From Candidatus Caenarcanales bacterium (GTDB lineage Bacteria > Cyanobacteriota > Vampirovibrionia > 2-02-FULL-35-15): a stretch of DNA of 64,000 nt. Below are positions 16,881-24,815 of the stretch, one piece after another. A program made the translations under genes and the position numbers. Numbering within the stretch: the stretch's first letter is position 1; each line of letters opens with the position of its first letter. Where the stretch lies: positions 1 to 64,000 of the forward strand of contig JAGVKQ010000007.1 in the NCBI GenBank assembly GCA_020050435.1. The letters run 5' to 3'. Under the pieces are notes generated by a model. It did not search any database, was not told the origin of the DNA, and saw only the letters and a list, made by a program, of their open reading frames with translations.

Positions 16881-16897
16881 TGTAACCCTGGGTTACA
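16881..16897. terminator. Palindrome after the lptB-permease operon
   Basis: TGTAACCC-T-GGGTTACA is followed by TTTTC. It sits between the permease stop and the RAYT gene and may terminate the operon, or be a REP-like site beside the transposase. Confidence 0.45.
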
Positions 16898-16930
16898 TTT
16901 TCAAAAATTGGATTTGTAATAATTTGAATT

Positions 16931-17515
16931 ATGACTTTTGATTCAAGTAAACATCATAGGCATTCTATTCGGATACAAGAGTTTGATTATTCAAGTAACG
17001 GTTGTTATTTCATAACCATTTGTACAAAAAACAATGAACATCATTTTGGAAAAATTCAAAATGGAAAAATAATTTTGTCGGATGTTGGCGAAATTGTTTA
17101 TGATGAATGGATTAAAACAAAACAAATTCGGGAAAACATCGATTTGGATTTATTTGCCATTATGCCAAATCATTTTCACGGGATTGTAATCATCTATTGC
17201 ACCGGTGTAGGGGCATGCCGCGGCGTGGGGGCGTGTGGTGTAAGGGCGTATTGCAATACGCCCCTACGACAACGTGGATTTCAATCGCCATCGAATAATT
17301 TGGGTGCAATCGTTCGTTCATTTAAATCCTCCGTAAAACGCCGGTGCAATCAAAACGGTTTGGAACATTTTGAATGGCAACGTAATTATTATGAACATGT
17401 TGTTCGTAATGAAAATGATTTGGCGCGCATTCGTGAATACATTGTTAATAACCCATTGAAGTGGGAATTGGATAAAAATACCCCATTAATATCACCTGCT
17501 AAAATATTAAGGTAA
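16931..17515 (+). CDS. REP-associated tyrosine transposase (RAYT, Y1_Tnp/HUH family)
   Basis: This is a single-strand DNA transposase of the IS200-like HUH group associated with palindromic REP repeats. It has RRHSIR-type N-terminus (HHRHSIRIQEFDYSSNGCYF), the His-hydrophobic-His motif in IMPNHFHGIVII near residue 78, and the catalytic-tyrosine region FEWQRNYYEHVVRNENDL near 148, ending in EYIVNNPLKWELD. The length of 194 residues is typical. Between the two catalytic parts lies a Gly/Cys-rich stretch (CTGVGACRGVGACGVRAYC) encoded by repeat-like DNA that contains the same 20-nt palindrome found inside tsaC. Confidence 0.88.
   Translation: MTFDSSKHHRHSIRIQEFDYSSNGCYFITICTKNNEHHFGKIQNGKIILSDVGEIVYDEWIKTKQIRENIDLDLFAIMPNHFHGIVIIYCTGVGACRGVGACGVRAYCNTPLRQRGFQSPSNNLGAIVRSFKSSVKRRCNQNGLEHFEWQRNYYEHVVRNENDLARIREYIVNNPLKWELDKNTPLISPAKILR
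17244..17263. repeat. 20-nt palindrome inside the RAYT gene
   Basis: GGGCGTATTGCAATACGCCC is a perfect palindrome, flanked by GTAA on the left and CTACGA on the right. An identical copy with almost identical flanks is at 20290-20309 inside tsaC. Confidence 0.85.
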
Positions 17516-17526
17516 AGACGTCTCCT

Positions 17527-18630
17527 ATGCTTACTCAAGAAAAATCTCAAACCCTAGAAAACTACTGGCCATCTACAGAAAGCAGTAAAATCGCTGTATG
17601 TATGAGTGGTGGAGTAGATAGTAGTGTCAGTGCTTATATTCTTGCTAAAAAAGGATATAAAGCTGTTGGGCTTACTGGTTGGCTTTTTAAGGGATCAAAT
17701 AAATGTTGTGATGGCGGAATGATAGATGCAGCGAAGATTTCAGAAGATCTTGGTATAAATCACGTTTCTAAAGATTTAAGAGAATTATTTAAAGGACAGA
17801 TAGTAGATCATTTTATTTCTTCTTATGGAAGTGGATCTACACCGATTCCATGTATCACTTGTAATAATGTTATTAAGTGGGGATCACTTATGGATTATGC
17901 TCTTGGTGAGCTTGGATGTTCACATATTGCTACTGGACATTATGCAAAATTGGTTAAAGATGGAGATTTATATAAAATCACTAGACCTAAAGACAGTAAC
18001 AAGGATCAGACATTTATGCTTTGGGGATTAACTCAAGAAGTTTTATCTAAGACTGTTTTTCCTCTTGGAGATTTGACTAAAGATGAAGTTAGAGAGGTGG
18101 CTAGAGAAGGAAACCTATTTTTAGCTGAGAAAGAAGAAAGTCAGGATATTTGTTTTGTTTCTGATAAAGAAGGTACTAAAGGTTTTCTTGAAAGATATCT
18201 TGGGAAAAAAGAAGGATATATTATTGAAAATAAAACTGGAAATGTTTTAGGTACTCATGATGGTACTCATAGTTTTACTATTGGGCAAAGAAAAGGAATT
18301 AAGATAGCTTACAGTGAGCCGCTTTATGTAATTGATTTAGATGTAGAAAAAAATGTGGTTTTTGTCGGGACTAAAGAAGAGTTAGAAGGAAATGAACTGA
18401 TAGCTAAAGATGTAAATTGGGTTATTCCTGTCCAGCAAAATGAGCCTTTACGTGTGATGGCAAAAATTCGCTACAACAGTAAAACTACTTCAGCAACAGT
18501 TTTTTTCTTAGACGATAAAAAAATCAAAGTAGTATTTGATAATCCAGAGTCAGCTATTACACCTGGGCAATCAGTAGTTTTATATGATGAAGCTGATGAA
18601 GTTTTATTTGGTGGTGGGACCATTTGTTAG
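17527..18630 (+). CDS. mnmA: tRNA-specific 2-thiouridylase MnmA
   Basis: MnmA installs sulfur at the wobble uridine of Lys, Glu and Gln tRNAs. The PP-loop SGGVDSS is at residues 27-33, the first catalytic cysteine lies in PCITCN near 109, and the second in SQDICFV near 205. GHYAKL and SFTIGQRKGI are further family signatures. The N-terminus is slightly extended before the PP-loop. It is followed by a hairpin that probably ends transcription from both sides. Confidence 0.95.
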   Translation: MLTQEKSQTLENYWPSTESSKIAVCMSGGVDSSVSAYILAKKGYKAVGLTGWLFKGSNKCCDGGMIDAAKISEDLGINHVSKDLRELFKGQIVDHFISSYGSGSTPIPCITCNNVIKWGSLMDYALGELGCSHIATGHYAKLVKDGDLYKITRPKDSNKDQTFMLWGLTQEVLSKTVFPLGDLTKDEVREVAREGNLFLAEKEESQDICFVSDKEGTKGFLERYLGKKEGYIIENKTGNVLGTHDGTHSFTIGQRKGIKIAYSEPLYVIDLDVEKNVVFVGTKEELEGNELIAKDVNWVIPVQQNEPLRVMAKIRYNSKTTSATVFFLDDKKIKVVFDNPESAITPGQSVVLYDEADEVLFGGGTIC

Positions 18631-18644
18631 ACTTTGAAAAATAA

Positions 18645-18669
18645 AGGAGAGAGATTTACTCCCTCTCCT
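18645..18669. terminator. Shared terminator between mnmA and the converging hypothetical gene
   Basis: A 7-bp stem (AGGAGAG/CTCTCCT) with an 11-nt loop is followed on the minus strand by TTTATTTTTC, a good intrinsic terminator for the converging gene. On the plus strand the tail is weaker (TTGTATTTTA). Confidence 0.6.
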
Positions 18670-18678
18670 CCTTGTATT

Positions 18679-19625
18679 TTACGAGTTTAAGAACTGAACA
18701 GATTCACCAACTGCTCTAGGTATGTCAGCTTCAGAAACAATAGTTACCACTTTTACAAGTGATGATATTGCTTTTGCATGCTGATCTAGAAACTCTTGAG
18801 TGAAACCTTTTCCTGGTAAAAATGGAAGTGAGGCATCACCTGCAATTTTTCTGGCTAAATAAGCAGAAGCATTATTTGGTCTATTTTTATTACTATCCCA
18901 AACATCTGCTTTCACTAATTTATTATCAAGGATTATTACCTTGTTTCCAGCATCAATTGCATTTACGAAGTCGCCTACTGTAGCATCTCTTCCTCCTGTA
19001 GCCAGGAAAGAATTAGAAACTACAGATGTAGCCCTTGAGTATTCTTCATTTGTTGGAAGAACAAACTTGGGAGCCGCATGATATTTAGCTGAATCTATTC
19101 CATGCTCTGGGAATTTTGCAGGATCAATATATCCTACATAACCCTCAGCTGTGACGTATGTCAATGGCGCATTTTCTGCATGAGCTACTGTAGTGCTTAT
19201 AGCATCAATACTTCCTTTGTCGGCAGTCGGACTTGATGTTAGACCTGCAGTGTTACCCAGTTTTTTGACAAGTGAAGTTAAGAAGCTTAATGTCGGAGCT
19301 TCATAACCTTCAGGAGGTGCAGAGTAGCCAGCTGTGGCTAATCTATGAGCTAGATTTTTCCATGATTCACCTAATGGAATATCTTCTGCTTTTGCTACTC
19401 TTACAAGATTGTACTTATTTTCTGTCGCTGAAGTGTCACTTGCTCCAGTGGCTGAAGAGCTTGTACCTCCTCCAGCTGCATAAATAGGTTGTCCTGTAAC
19501 TGGGTCTCTTGGTTCAGTAGCAAAAAAAACTCCAAAAGGTTTTTGTTCTCTTTTTGAAGTTAATCCATCAATTTATAAATGTAGACAATAAAAAATGGCG
19601 TACTTAGTACGTTTCCTGCGCGCAT
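18679..19625 (-). CDS. Hypothetical protein, about 315 aa, frameshifted near its N-terminus
   Basis: The longest frame that starts with a normal codon is 18679-19164 (161 aa, TTG start), but the same frame is open up to about 19571 and has no ATG, GTG or TTG there. A strong ribosome binding site (GGAGAGGAGG) and ATG lie at 19623-19625 in another frame (MRAGNVLSTPFFIVYIYK). One extra base near the A-run at 19572-19574 joins the two, reading ..IDGLTSKREQKPFGVFFATE... The protein family is not recognised; it contains a Ser/Thr/Ala-rich linker and a C-terminal half with alternating helix and strand. The frameshift may be an assembly error or a real mutation. Confidence 0.6.
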
Positions 19626-19944
19626 ATTGTCCTCCTCTCCTGGTTTTTCAGGAGTTCATATTTTAAAGCGGCTTTGCATCCCTACCCCCAAGCAAAACCA
19701 ATCTACGAAAGCCTAGAATAAAACAACCTAATACTTATCTAATAGCAGTTTCTCTCTAATGTAGAGAAAAATCTACCTTAAAATAAGTTCTAGTCTTTTA
19801 AACTAAACTTACTTAAATGAGCTCCTGGACTGGTTTTTAAACCCATCTTTACCAGGAATATTTATGTAGGTAATGTATATTATATACCTAATGTGTATAA
19901 AAAGCAATACATATCCTCGATGAAATTAGTCTGATATAAAAAGT
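19626..19944. other. 319-bp intergenic leader region with small inverted repeats
   Basis: No gene is visible. Just upstream of the minus-strand ATG, CTCCTG and CAGGAG form a hairpin whose 3' arm runs into the ribosome binding site. An inverted repeat TAGGTA (19867) / TACCTA (19885) encloses an AT-only stretch. No convincing promoter or riboswitch could be named. Confidence 0.35.
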
Positions 19945-20529
19945 TTAACGAATAACAGTAATTCTTTTTTTATTGAACTCAATGATTTGAGAAGGTTTTA
20001 AAGACAGCTCACCTTTTTTAGCCTTAATAAATAAGCTTATCTTTTTTAAAATTTCTTTTTGTGGAAACTTTGGGCTTTGACCTGAGAGATTTGCACTGGT
20101 GCTGGCGAGAACCTGCCCAGGACATTTTTTTAATAGGCTAAGTAAGAATTTATTGTCAGGTACTCTCAGCCCAATTGTTTTAAATCCTTTATTTAAAAAC
20201 TTAGGGACTTTTTTAGAAGCAGGAAGAATTATGGTAAAAGCACCAGGCCATTCTTTCTTTATCATCTTTCGTAAGGTCGTGCTCTGTAAGGGCGTATTGC
20301 AATACGCCCCTGCGAATTTCTTCAATGCCTTCCAGTCATACCCTAAAAGTATAAGAGGCTTTTTTCTATCTCTCCCTTTTAATTTATAAATCTTTTCTAC
20401 TGCAATTTTAGAATCATATCTACAAACTAAACCGTAAACAGTGTCAGTAGGCAGTATTATGGGTTCATTATTTAAAATGAGTTTTAAACATTCATCAAAC
20501 TTCTCTTTCATGTTTAAATTATAAATCAT
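19945..20529 (-). CDS. tsaC: L-threonylcarbamoyladenylate synthase (TsaC/Sua5/YrdC)
   Basis: It makes the threonylcarbamoyl-AMP intermediate of the tRNA t6A modification. YrdC-domain features are LPTDTVYGLVCRYDS near residue 27, IYKLKGRDRKKPLILL near 46, WPGAFTIILPAS near 95, TIGLRVPDN near 118 and LASTSANLSGQ near 142. A palindromic repeat is inserted in frame, read as FAGAYCNTPLQSTTL near residue 72. The first ATG at 20529 overlaps the divergent dtd start codon; an ATG at 20511 (MKEKFDE) is an alternative. Confidence 0.9.
   Translation of the reverse strand: MIYNLNMKEKFDECLKLILNNEPIILPTDTVYGLVCRYDSKIAVEKIYKLKGRDRKKPLILLGYDWKALKKFAGAYCNTPLQSTTLRKMIKKEWPGAFTIILPASKKVPKFLNKGFKTIGLRVPDNKFLLSLLKKCPGQVLASTSANLSGQSPKFPQKEILKKISLFIKAKKGELSLKPSQIIEFNKKRITVIR
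20290..20309. repeat. 20-nt palindrome in frame inside tsaC
   Basis: Identical to the palindrome inside the RAYT gene at 17244-17263, including GTAA on the left and CT[AG]CGA on the right. The reading frame of tsaC is kept. Confidence 0.85.
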
Positions 20530-20968
20530 GATTACCTTAATCCAACGTGTAAAAAATGCATCTGTATCTGTCGATAATAAAATTATTGGTGAAATAAGTC
20601 ATGGTCTTCTTCTCTATGTGGGTTTTGAAGATGGAGATAATTTAGAAAAAATCACATGGTGTATAAATAGAATTCTTAATTTAAGAACATTTCAAGATAC
20701 TGAAGAAAAGATGAATCTTTCTCTGCTCGATGTAAAAGGTTCTTTAATGGTGATTTCAAACTTTACTTTACCCGCAGATTTAAATGAATCAGGCCGTAGA
20801 CCTTCATTTACAAAATCAGCTAAACCAGAGATGGCAGAAGGTTTGTATAACCTATTTATAGATGAGTGTAAGAAATTAAGTATAAATACTGCTTCTGGAA
20901 AGTTTGGAGCCATGATGGACGTTCTATCTACCAATGATGGACCTATTAATTTTATATTGAAAAGATAA
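20528..20968 (+). CDS. dtd: D-aminoacyl-tRNA deacylase
   Basis: Dtd removes D-amino acids wrongly attached to tRNA. The family pattern is complete: MITLIQRVKNASVSVDNKII at the N-terminus, GLLLYVGFEDGD near residue 26, ISNFTLPADLNESGRRPSFT near 77 (SQFTL-type motif), FGAMMDV, and the C-terminal NDGPINF (NxGPxT-type). The length of 146 residues is normal. Its ATG overlaps the divergent tsaC start, so the two tRNA-quality genes may share a promoter region. Confidence 0.95.
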   Translation: MITLIQRVKNASVSVDNKIIGEISHGLLLYVGFEDGDNLEKITWCINRILNLRTFQDTEEKMNLSLLDVKGSLMVISNFTLPADLNESGRRPSFTKSAKPEMAEGLYNLFIDECKKLSINTASGKFGAMMDVLSTNDGPINFILKR

Positions 20969-21370
20969 TTATTCTTTTTTCTTTTTCTTTTTAGGTGTTG
21001 CAAGTGGATCTTCTGGTGTTGGTTTTGCTTTATGAATTAATATCATCACTGACTCAGTTGTTACTTCTTTAGATACTTCAATCGGAGATCCTAATTCATC
21101 AGAAATTGCTTCAATATCTGTAGCCGAGATAACAGGATCATTAGTTTTAGCTGCATTGTATATTAGAGATTTTTCTACAGGTATAGTTATTTGTGCAAGA
21201 TGATATTTGCTTTCAATGTTTTCTACTATTTTAGATCTTAAACTTTTAGATAAAGTAAGTCCTGTTCTAGAAACGGTAATATCTTTTTCATTGAAGCGAA
21301 TAGGATTTCTCGCTACGTAGGTAGGAGTAGTGACAAATAAACTGCCTATGGTACTAATGATTTTCCACAT
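20969..21370 (-). CDS. Hypothetical protein, 133 aa, Lys-rich tail
   Basis: Not recognised. The N-terminus MWKIISTIGSLFVTTPTYVA is mildly hydrophobic. The middle has mixed charge and the protein ends in PKKKKKKE. Its stop is adjacent to the converging dtd stop. No domain could be named. Confidence 0.5.
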   Translation of the reverse strand: MWKIISTIGSLFVTTPTYVARNPIRFNEKDITVSRTGLTLSKSLRSKIVENIESKYHLAQITIPVEKSLIYNAAKTNDPVISATDIEAISDELGSPIEVSKEVTTESVMILIHKAKPTPEDPLATPKKKKKKE

Positions 21371-21497
21371 AATTAAGAAAAAGTATACCTTATCGTAGTA
21401 TGTATATCCCTCTTATAGAAGATTAAATTTTTCTAATAAACCTATATGGCAGTCTATTACTTGTTAGTATGGAATTAGATATTAAGGAGATTTGAGT

Positions 21498-22397
21498 ATG
21501 TTTACTCCATTAGGTTCAGGTAATAAAGTTTATTTCAGCCCATTTGCTTCCACAGGAGTTACTGCAGCTAATGGTGCTGAAGATGATGGAGATAGAGTTC
21601 TTAAAAGCGGAAAAACTTTTTTAAGTTTAGCTGAAATGAAAAGTATTTGTGGTGGAGTGCATCCTTATGAGTATGCTTCTGCCAATGGCGTTGGGTTAGA
21701 TGGTGGTGGAAAATCTGTTTATGCTGTTGAGTTTCCAGCTAGTTCAAAATTAACTGGTAAATGGGCTGTAAAAGTATGGGATGGAGATCCTGTTGATAGC
21801 AAAGAAAGGTTAGAGAATGAGTTAGTAGCTAGAGTTGTGGCAAAACACAGGTGTGCTCACCAGGATTTAATTTTTACAGAGGCTTATGGAGGTGATGATG
21901 GTAAAGGATCTTATATTATTGCTTCTCGCTTTTTAGATGGTTTTAAAGATGTTGATGGTGAATTAAGACAATCTGCTGATTTAAGACTTAGAGCAGAATT
22001 GTTTGCATTTGGCGAAATCGCTCCATTAGATCAATTTCATATGAATGGAATGAAATGTAAGGCAGATACTAGTTCTACTAAGTTTGGCTTGTATGATTTA
22101 GAACCTTTTACATGGAAGTTAGATAGTACAAAAGATGTATCTGAGCCAGGAGTTTTGAATATGAACAAAGCAATTTGTACCTTTGCTAAAAAGAAAAATG
22201 ACCCACAGTTTGATTCTGCATTGCAATCTGCTGTAAGTGGCTGGCAAGGTAAAATAAACAACCCCTCTTTTAGAGGACTTTTATCTGAAGAAATCCAAAA
22301 TAAAGTAGGTTTATCAGGTGCTGATGCAGACCAAGTTGTAAGAGTATTACATAGAAGAACAAGTGTATTTGCTAAGCATGTAGGACTTGCTCCTTAA
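21498..22397 (+). CDS. Hypothetical protein with possible atypical-kinase fold, about 299 aa
   Basis: The ATG at 21498 is chosen because AAGGAG lies 8 nt upstream; a TTG two codons earlier is too close to it. The segment GKWAVKVWDGD (candidate ATP-binding Lys), then a conserved-looking ERLENELVARVVAK helix (candidate Glu), then LDQFHMNGMK and FGLYDLEPF resemble the DxxxxN loop and metal-binding acid of HipA/PI-kinase-like proteins. This is a pattern resemblance only; activity and substrate are unknown. No membrane segment or signal peptide is seen. Confidence 0.55.
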   Translation: MFTPLGSGNKVYFSPFASTGVTAANGAEDDGDRVLKSGKTFLSLAEMKSICGGVHPYEYASANGVGLDGGGKSVYAVEFPASSKLTGKWAVKVWDGDPVDSKERLENELVARVVAKHRCAHQDLIFTEAYGGDDGKGSYIIASRFLDGFKDVDGELRQSADLRLRAELFAFGEIAPLDQFHMNGMKCKADTSSTKFGLYDLEPFTWKLDSTKDVSEPGVLNMNKAICTFAKKKNDPQFDSALQSAVSGWQGKINNPSFRGLLSEEIQNKVGLSGADADQVVRVLHRRTSVFAKHVGLAP

Positions 22398-22405
22398 ACT
22401 TAGCG

Positions 22406-22411
22406 TATAAT
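22406..22411 (+). promoter_or_regulatory. -10 box directly before dus, likely leaderless
   Basis: TATAAT ends 7 nt before the ATG at 22419 and there is no Shine-Dalgarno sequence. No good -35 was found. Confidence 0.45.
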
Positions 22412-22418
22412 TTATTAC

Positions 22419-23423
22419 ATGCCCAGAAATAAAATAAAAATAGGGTCATTAGAGATAAACACTTACGTATATATCCCGCCTATGGCAGGTGTTACAGATA
22501 TAGCCTATAGAAAAATGGTTAGGTTATTTGATAAAGAAACATTGATGTCTACTGAAATGGTTAGTTCTAAAGCCCTCATGTACAGACCTGACCAGCCAGT
22601 TATGAAATTAACTGCTGATGAACATCCTGTCGGTATTCAGCTTTTTGGACATGAAGTAGAAGCTATGTCTAATGCAGCTAGATTAGCCGAGGAACAAGGT
22701 GCTGATTTTATTGATATAAATATGGGCTGTCCTGTTCCTAAAATAGTTAAAGGAAAAGATGGTGCAGCTCTTATGAAAGAACCTGATCTTGCTGTAGAAG
22801 TTGCAAAAGCAGTTATTGATTCTGTAAAAATTCCAGTTACAGTAAAAATGAGATTAGGTTGGGATAGTTGTAATAAAAATTCTCCAGAGCTTGCTAAGCG
22901 TCTTGAAGACATTGGTGTTAGTGCATTTACCGTTCATGGCAGAACAAGAGCTCAAGCTTATACTGGATCTGCTGATTGGGAAGCCATAAAACTAGTAAAA
23001 GAAAACGTTTCCGTTCCTGTTTTTGGAAATGGTGATGTAAAAACCCCATATGATGCTAAAAAACTTTTAGAGATTAGTGGATGTGATGGTGTAGCAATTG
23101 CCAGAGCTACTATGGGCGCGCCATGGCTTTCAAGACAAATAAATGAGTATTTAGAAACAGGAAGTTTTTCTCCTGAACCGAGTCAAATGGAAAAATTAGA
23201 TCTTGCTATATTGCATGTAAGTGAAATGATTAAGTTAAAAGGTGAGTATGTCGGTATTAGAGAATCTAGAAGACACTTAATTAACTACACTAAGGGCATG
23301 CCAAATTCATCAAAAATTCGAGGTGATTCTGGGAAAGTTACTTCATTTGAAGAGGCAAAAGAATTGGTTGAAAGGTTAAGAAGAGAATTATCTTTATGTA
23401 TTTCCAACACTTGCAATGAATAG
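22419..23423 (+). CDS. dus: tRNA-dihydrouridine synthase (Dus family)
   Basis: This flavoenzyme reduces uridine to dihydrouridine in tRNA. Signatures: IPPMAGVTDIAYRKM near residue 19, STEMVSSKAL near 44, GIQLFGHE near 71, DINMGCPVPKIVKG near 98 with the catalytic Cys, VTVKMRLGWD near 139, FTVHGRTRAQAYTG near 169 and DGVAIARATMGAPW near 225. The length of 334 residues fits DusB-like enzymes; the exact subclass cannot be fixed by eye. Confidence 0.93.
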   Translation: MPRNKIKIGSLEINTYVYIPPMAGVTDIAYRKMVRLFDKETLMSTEMVSSKALMYRPDQPVMKLTADEHPVGIQLFGHEVEAMSNAARLAEEQGADFIDINMGCPVPKIVKGKDGAALMKEPDLAVEVAKAVIDSVKIPVTVKMRLGWDSCNKNSPELAKRLEDIGVSAFTVHGRTRAQAYTGSADWEAIKLVKENVSVPVFGNGDVKTPYDAKKLLEISGCDGVAIARATMGAPWLSRQINEYLETGSFSPEPSQMEKLDLAILHVSEMIKLKGEYVGIRESRRHLINYTKGMPNSSKIRGDSGKVTSFEEAKELVERLRRELSLCISNTCNE

Positions 23424-23462
23424 TCTCAAAATGTAGAATTAAACAAATTCTTTTGGAGAATT

Positions 23463-24020
23463 ATGACAACTGATACAAATTATTATGCAATTTTTGTAAT
23501 AGGAAGAGACAGCACAGGTATTGTTGCTGACATAACTAAGGCCTTATTTGAGCTTGGTGCAAATATAAATGATTCATCTCATACCATTATTGGAAATCAG
23601 TTTGCAATGCTTCTTTTAATTTCAGCGGACTCAGGTTGTGATACAGGAAAAGTTCAACATTATTTTAAAGGCATTTCAGAAAAAAGAGGACTGATCGTTC
23701 ATGTCCATCAATTAAAAGAACAAGATATTCAAAGAAAAGGTTCAGACCCAGGACAGTTATGTGTTATTCATTTATATGGTGCTGATAAACCAGGAATTGT
23801 TTATCAAGTTACGAACTTACTTGCTACAAATAAAGTAAACATTACAGATTTAAGCACTAGAAGATTTGGCTCAGATAAAAATCCTATTTATATAATGTAT
23901 CTAGAAGCAGAAGTGCCTTATGACGTAGACACTAAGAAATTAGGTCAAGAATTAAATAAATTAGCTAGTGATCTCAATGTAGAGATTAAATATGAGCTTG
24001 AAGAAGTCGCAAGTCTATAA
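23463..24020 (+). CDS. Tandem ACT-domain protein (GcvR-like)
   Basis: Two ACT domains are visible: residues about 8-80 (AIFVIGRDSTGIVADITKAL, then GANINDSSHTI) and about 98-180 (CVIHLYGADKPGIVYQVTNL, then KVNITDLSTRR). This layout matches GcvR-type regulators and related amino-acid-sensing proteins without an enzyme domain. A GGAG ribosome binding site lies 5-6 nt before the ATG. The ligand and target are unknown. Confidence 0.8.
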   Translation: MTTDTNYYAIFVIGRDSTGIVADITKALFELGANINDSSHTIIGNQFAMLLLISADSGCDTGKVQHYFKGISEKRGLIVHVHQLKEQDIQRKGSDPGQLCVIHLYGADKPGIVYQVTNLLATNKVNITDLSTRRFGSDKNPIYIMYLEAEVPYDVDTKKLGQELNKLASDLNVEIKYELEEVASL

Positions 24021-24026
24021 AGAATT

Positions 24027-24084
24027 AATAATTGAAAATTAAAGAATAATTAATTATCAATTGCTCATTGTGAATTATCAATTA
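24027..24084. repeat. AT-rich repeated AATTATCAATT-type sequence
   Basis: Several near-copies of taataattga/aattatcaatt, direct and inverted, fill the gap between the ACT-domain gene and def. No function is evident. Confidence 0.45.
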
Positions 24085-24094
24085 AACTTAACCC

Positions 24095-24595
24095 ATGTCA
24101 GTTTTAAAAGTTCATGAATATCCAGATCCAATCCTAAAAAAGGTTTGTGCAAAAGTAGAAACTTTTAATGTTGAACTGGAAAATTTTATAAGTGATTTAA
24201 TTGAAACTTTAAATAGTAATCAATTTTGTGTAGGACTTGCATCCCCCCAAATTGGTAATTTACAAAGAATAGTTGCTGTAGATATTTCTCGTGCCAGAAA
24301 ACCACTTCCAAACAATGGCTTACTCATTTTAATTAATCCTGTAATTGTAGATTCATCAAACTTTAAAATAGTACGTGAAGGTTGCTTAAGTATTCCTGAC
24401 TTCACTGCAAATGTAAAAAGAGCTATGGATATAACGATAGTTTATCAGGATGTAAAAGGTGAAACTGAAACACTCCACACTAAAGACTTTGAGGCTCATG
24501 CCATCCAGCATGAAATGGATCATTTAGACGGTGTTTTATTTATGGATAAGATTTCAAATCCAGCTAGTGATTTGTTTAGAAGAGTTAGGTATTAA
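24095..24595 (+). CDS. def: Peptide deformylase
   Basis: It removes the formyl group from nascent proteins. All three motifs are present: VGLASPQIG near residue 47 (GxGxAAxQ), EGCLSIP near 94 with the metal Cys, and QHEMDHLDGVLFMD near 136 with the HExxH zinc/iron site. The length of 166 residues is normal. The final 78 bp, covering the last 24 codons, the stop and 3 bp beyond, recur exactly at 26665-26742. Confidence 0.95.
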   Translation: MSVLKVHEYPDPILKKVCAKVETFNVELENFISDLIETLNSNQFCVGLASPQIGNLQRIVAVDISRARKPLPNNGLLILINPVIVDSSNFKIVREGCLSIPDFTANVKRAMDITIVYQDVKGETETLHTKDFEAHAIQHEMDHLDGVLFMDKISNPASDLFRRVRY

Positions 24596-24598
24596 TTA
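24521..24598 (+). repeat. Left copy of 78-bp perfect direct repeat (3' end of def)
   Basis: It starts at CATTTAGACGG within def and ends at the TTA just past the stop codon. The same 78 bp, without a mismatch, occur at 26665-26742 in the same orientation. Together they bracket 2,066 bp holding two unknown genes. Confidence 0.9.
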
Positions 24599-24802
24599 GG
24601 GTTCACTTGGTGGAGCTGCTGGAGGAGGATTAGTGCATGGACCAGGTCTTCTGCATGGACCCTCTCCTGGTAAAGGCTCTACCCCTGGCATTGGAGTAGC
24701 AGGAAGTGGTTTATCAGTATCAGGTTCCACTGGAACTGTTGTTGGTGGTGGAGCTACTGGAACAACAGCAGGTGTTAAACGGGGCAATCTTATTAATATC
24801 AT
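24596..24802 (-). CDS. Proline-rich small protein, 68 aa
   Basis: About one third of residues are proline (VAPPPTTVPVEPDTDKPLP), with two cysteines (GPCRRPGPC). The ATG at 24802 follows an AAGGAG that overlaps the stop codon of the upstream 591-aa gene, so it is translated from the same mRNA and is likely real despite low complexity. Its stop codon is the last 3 bp of the left 78-bp repeat. No domain is known. Confidence 0.55.
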   Translation of the reverse strand: MILIRLPRLTPAVVPVAPPPTTVPVEPDTDKPLPATPMPGVEPLPGEGPCRRPGPCTNPPPAAPPSEP

Positions 24803-24815
24803 CTATTTTTTCTCC

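Noticed and set aside
19668-19683. Cyclic-di-GMP riboswitch-like GGGATGCAAAGCC on the minus strand
   Set aside because: Only one short block resembles the GEMM consensus; the partner block with CACGCAAAGGGC and the rest of the fold are missing.
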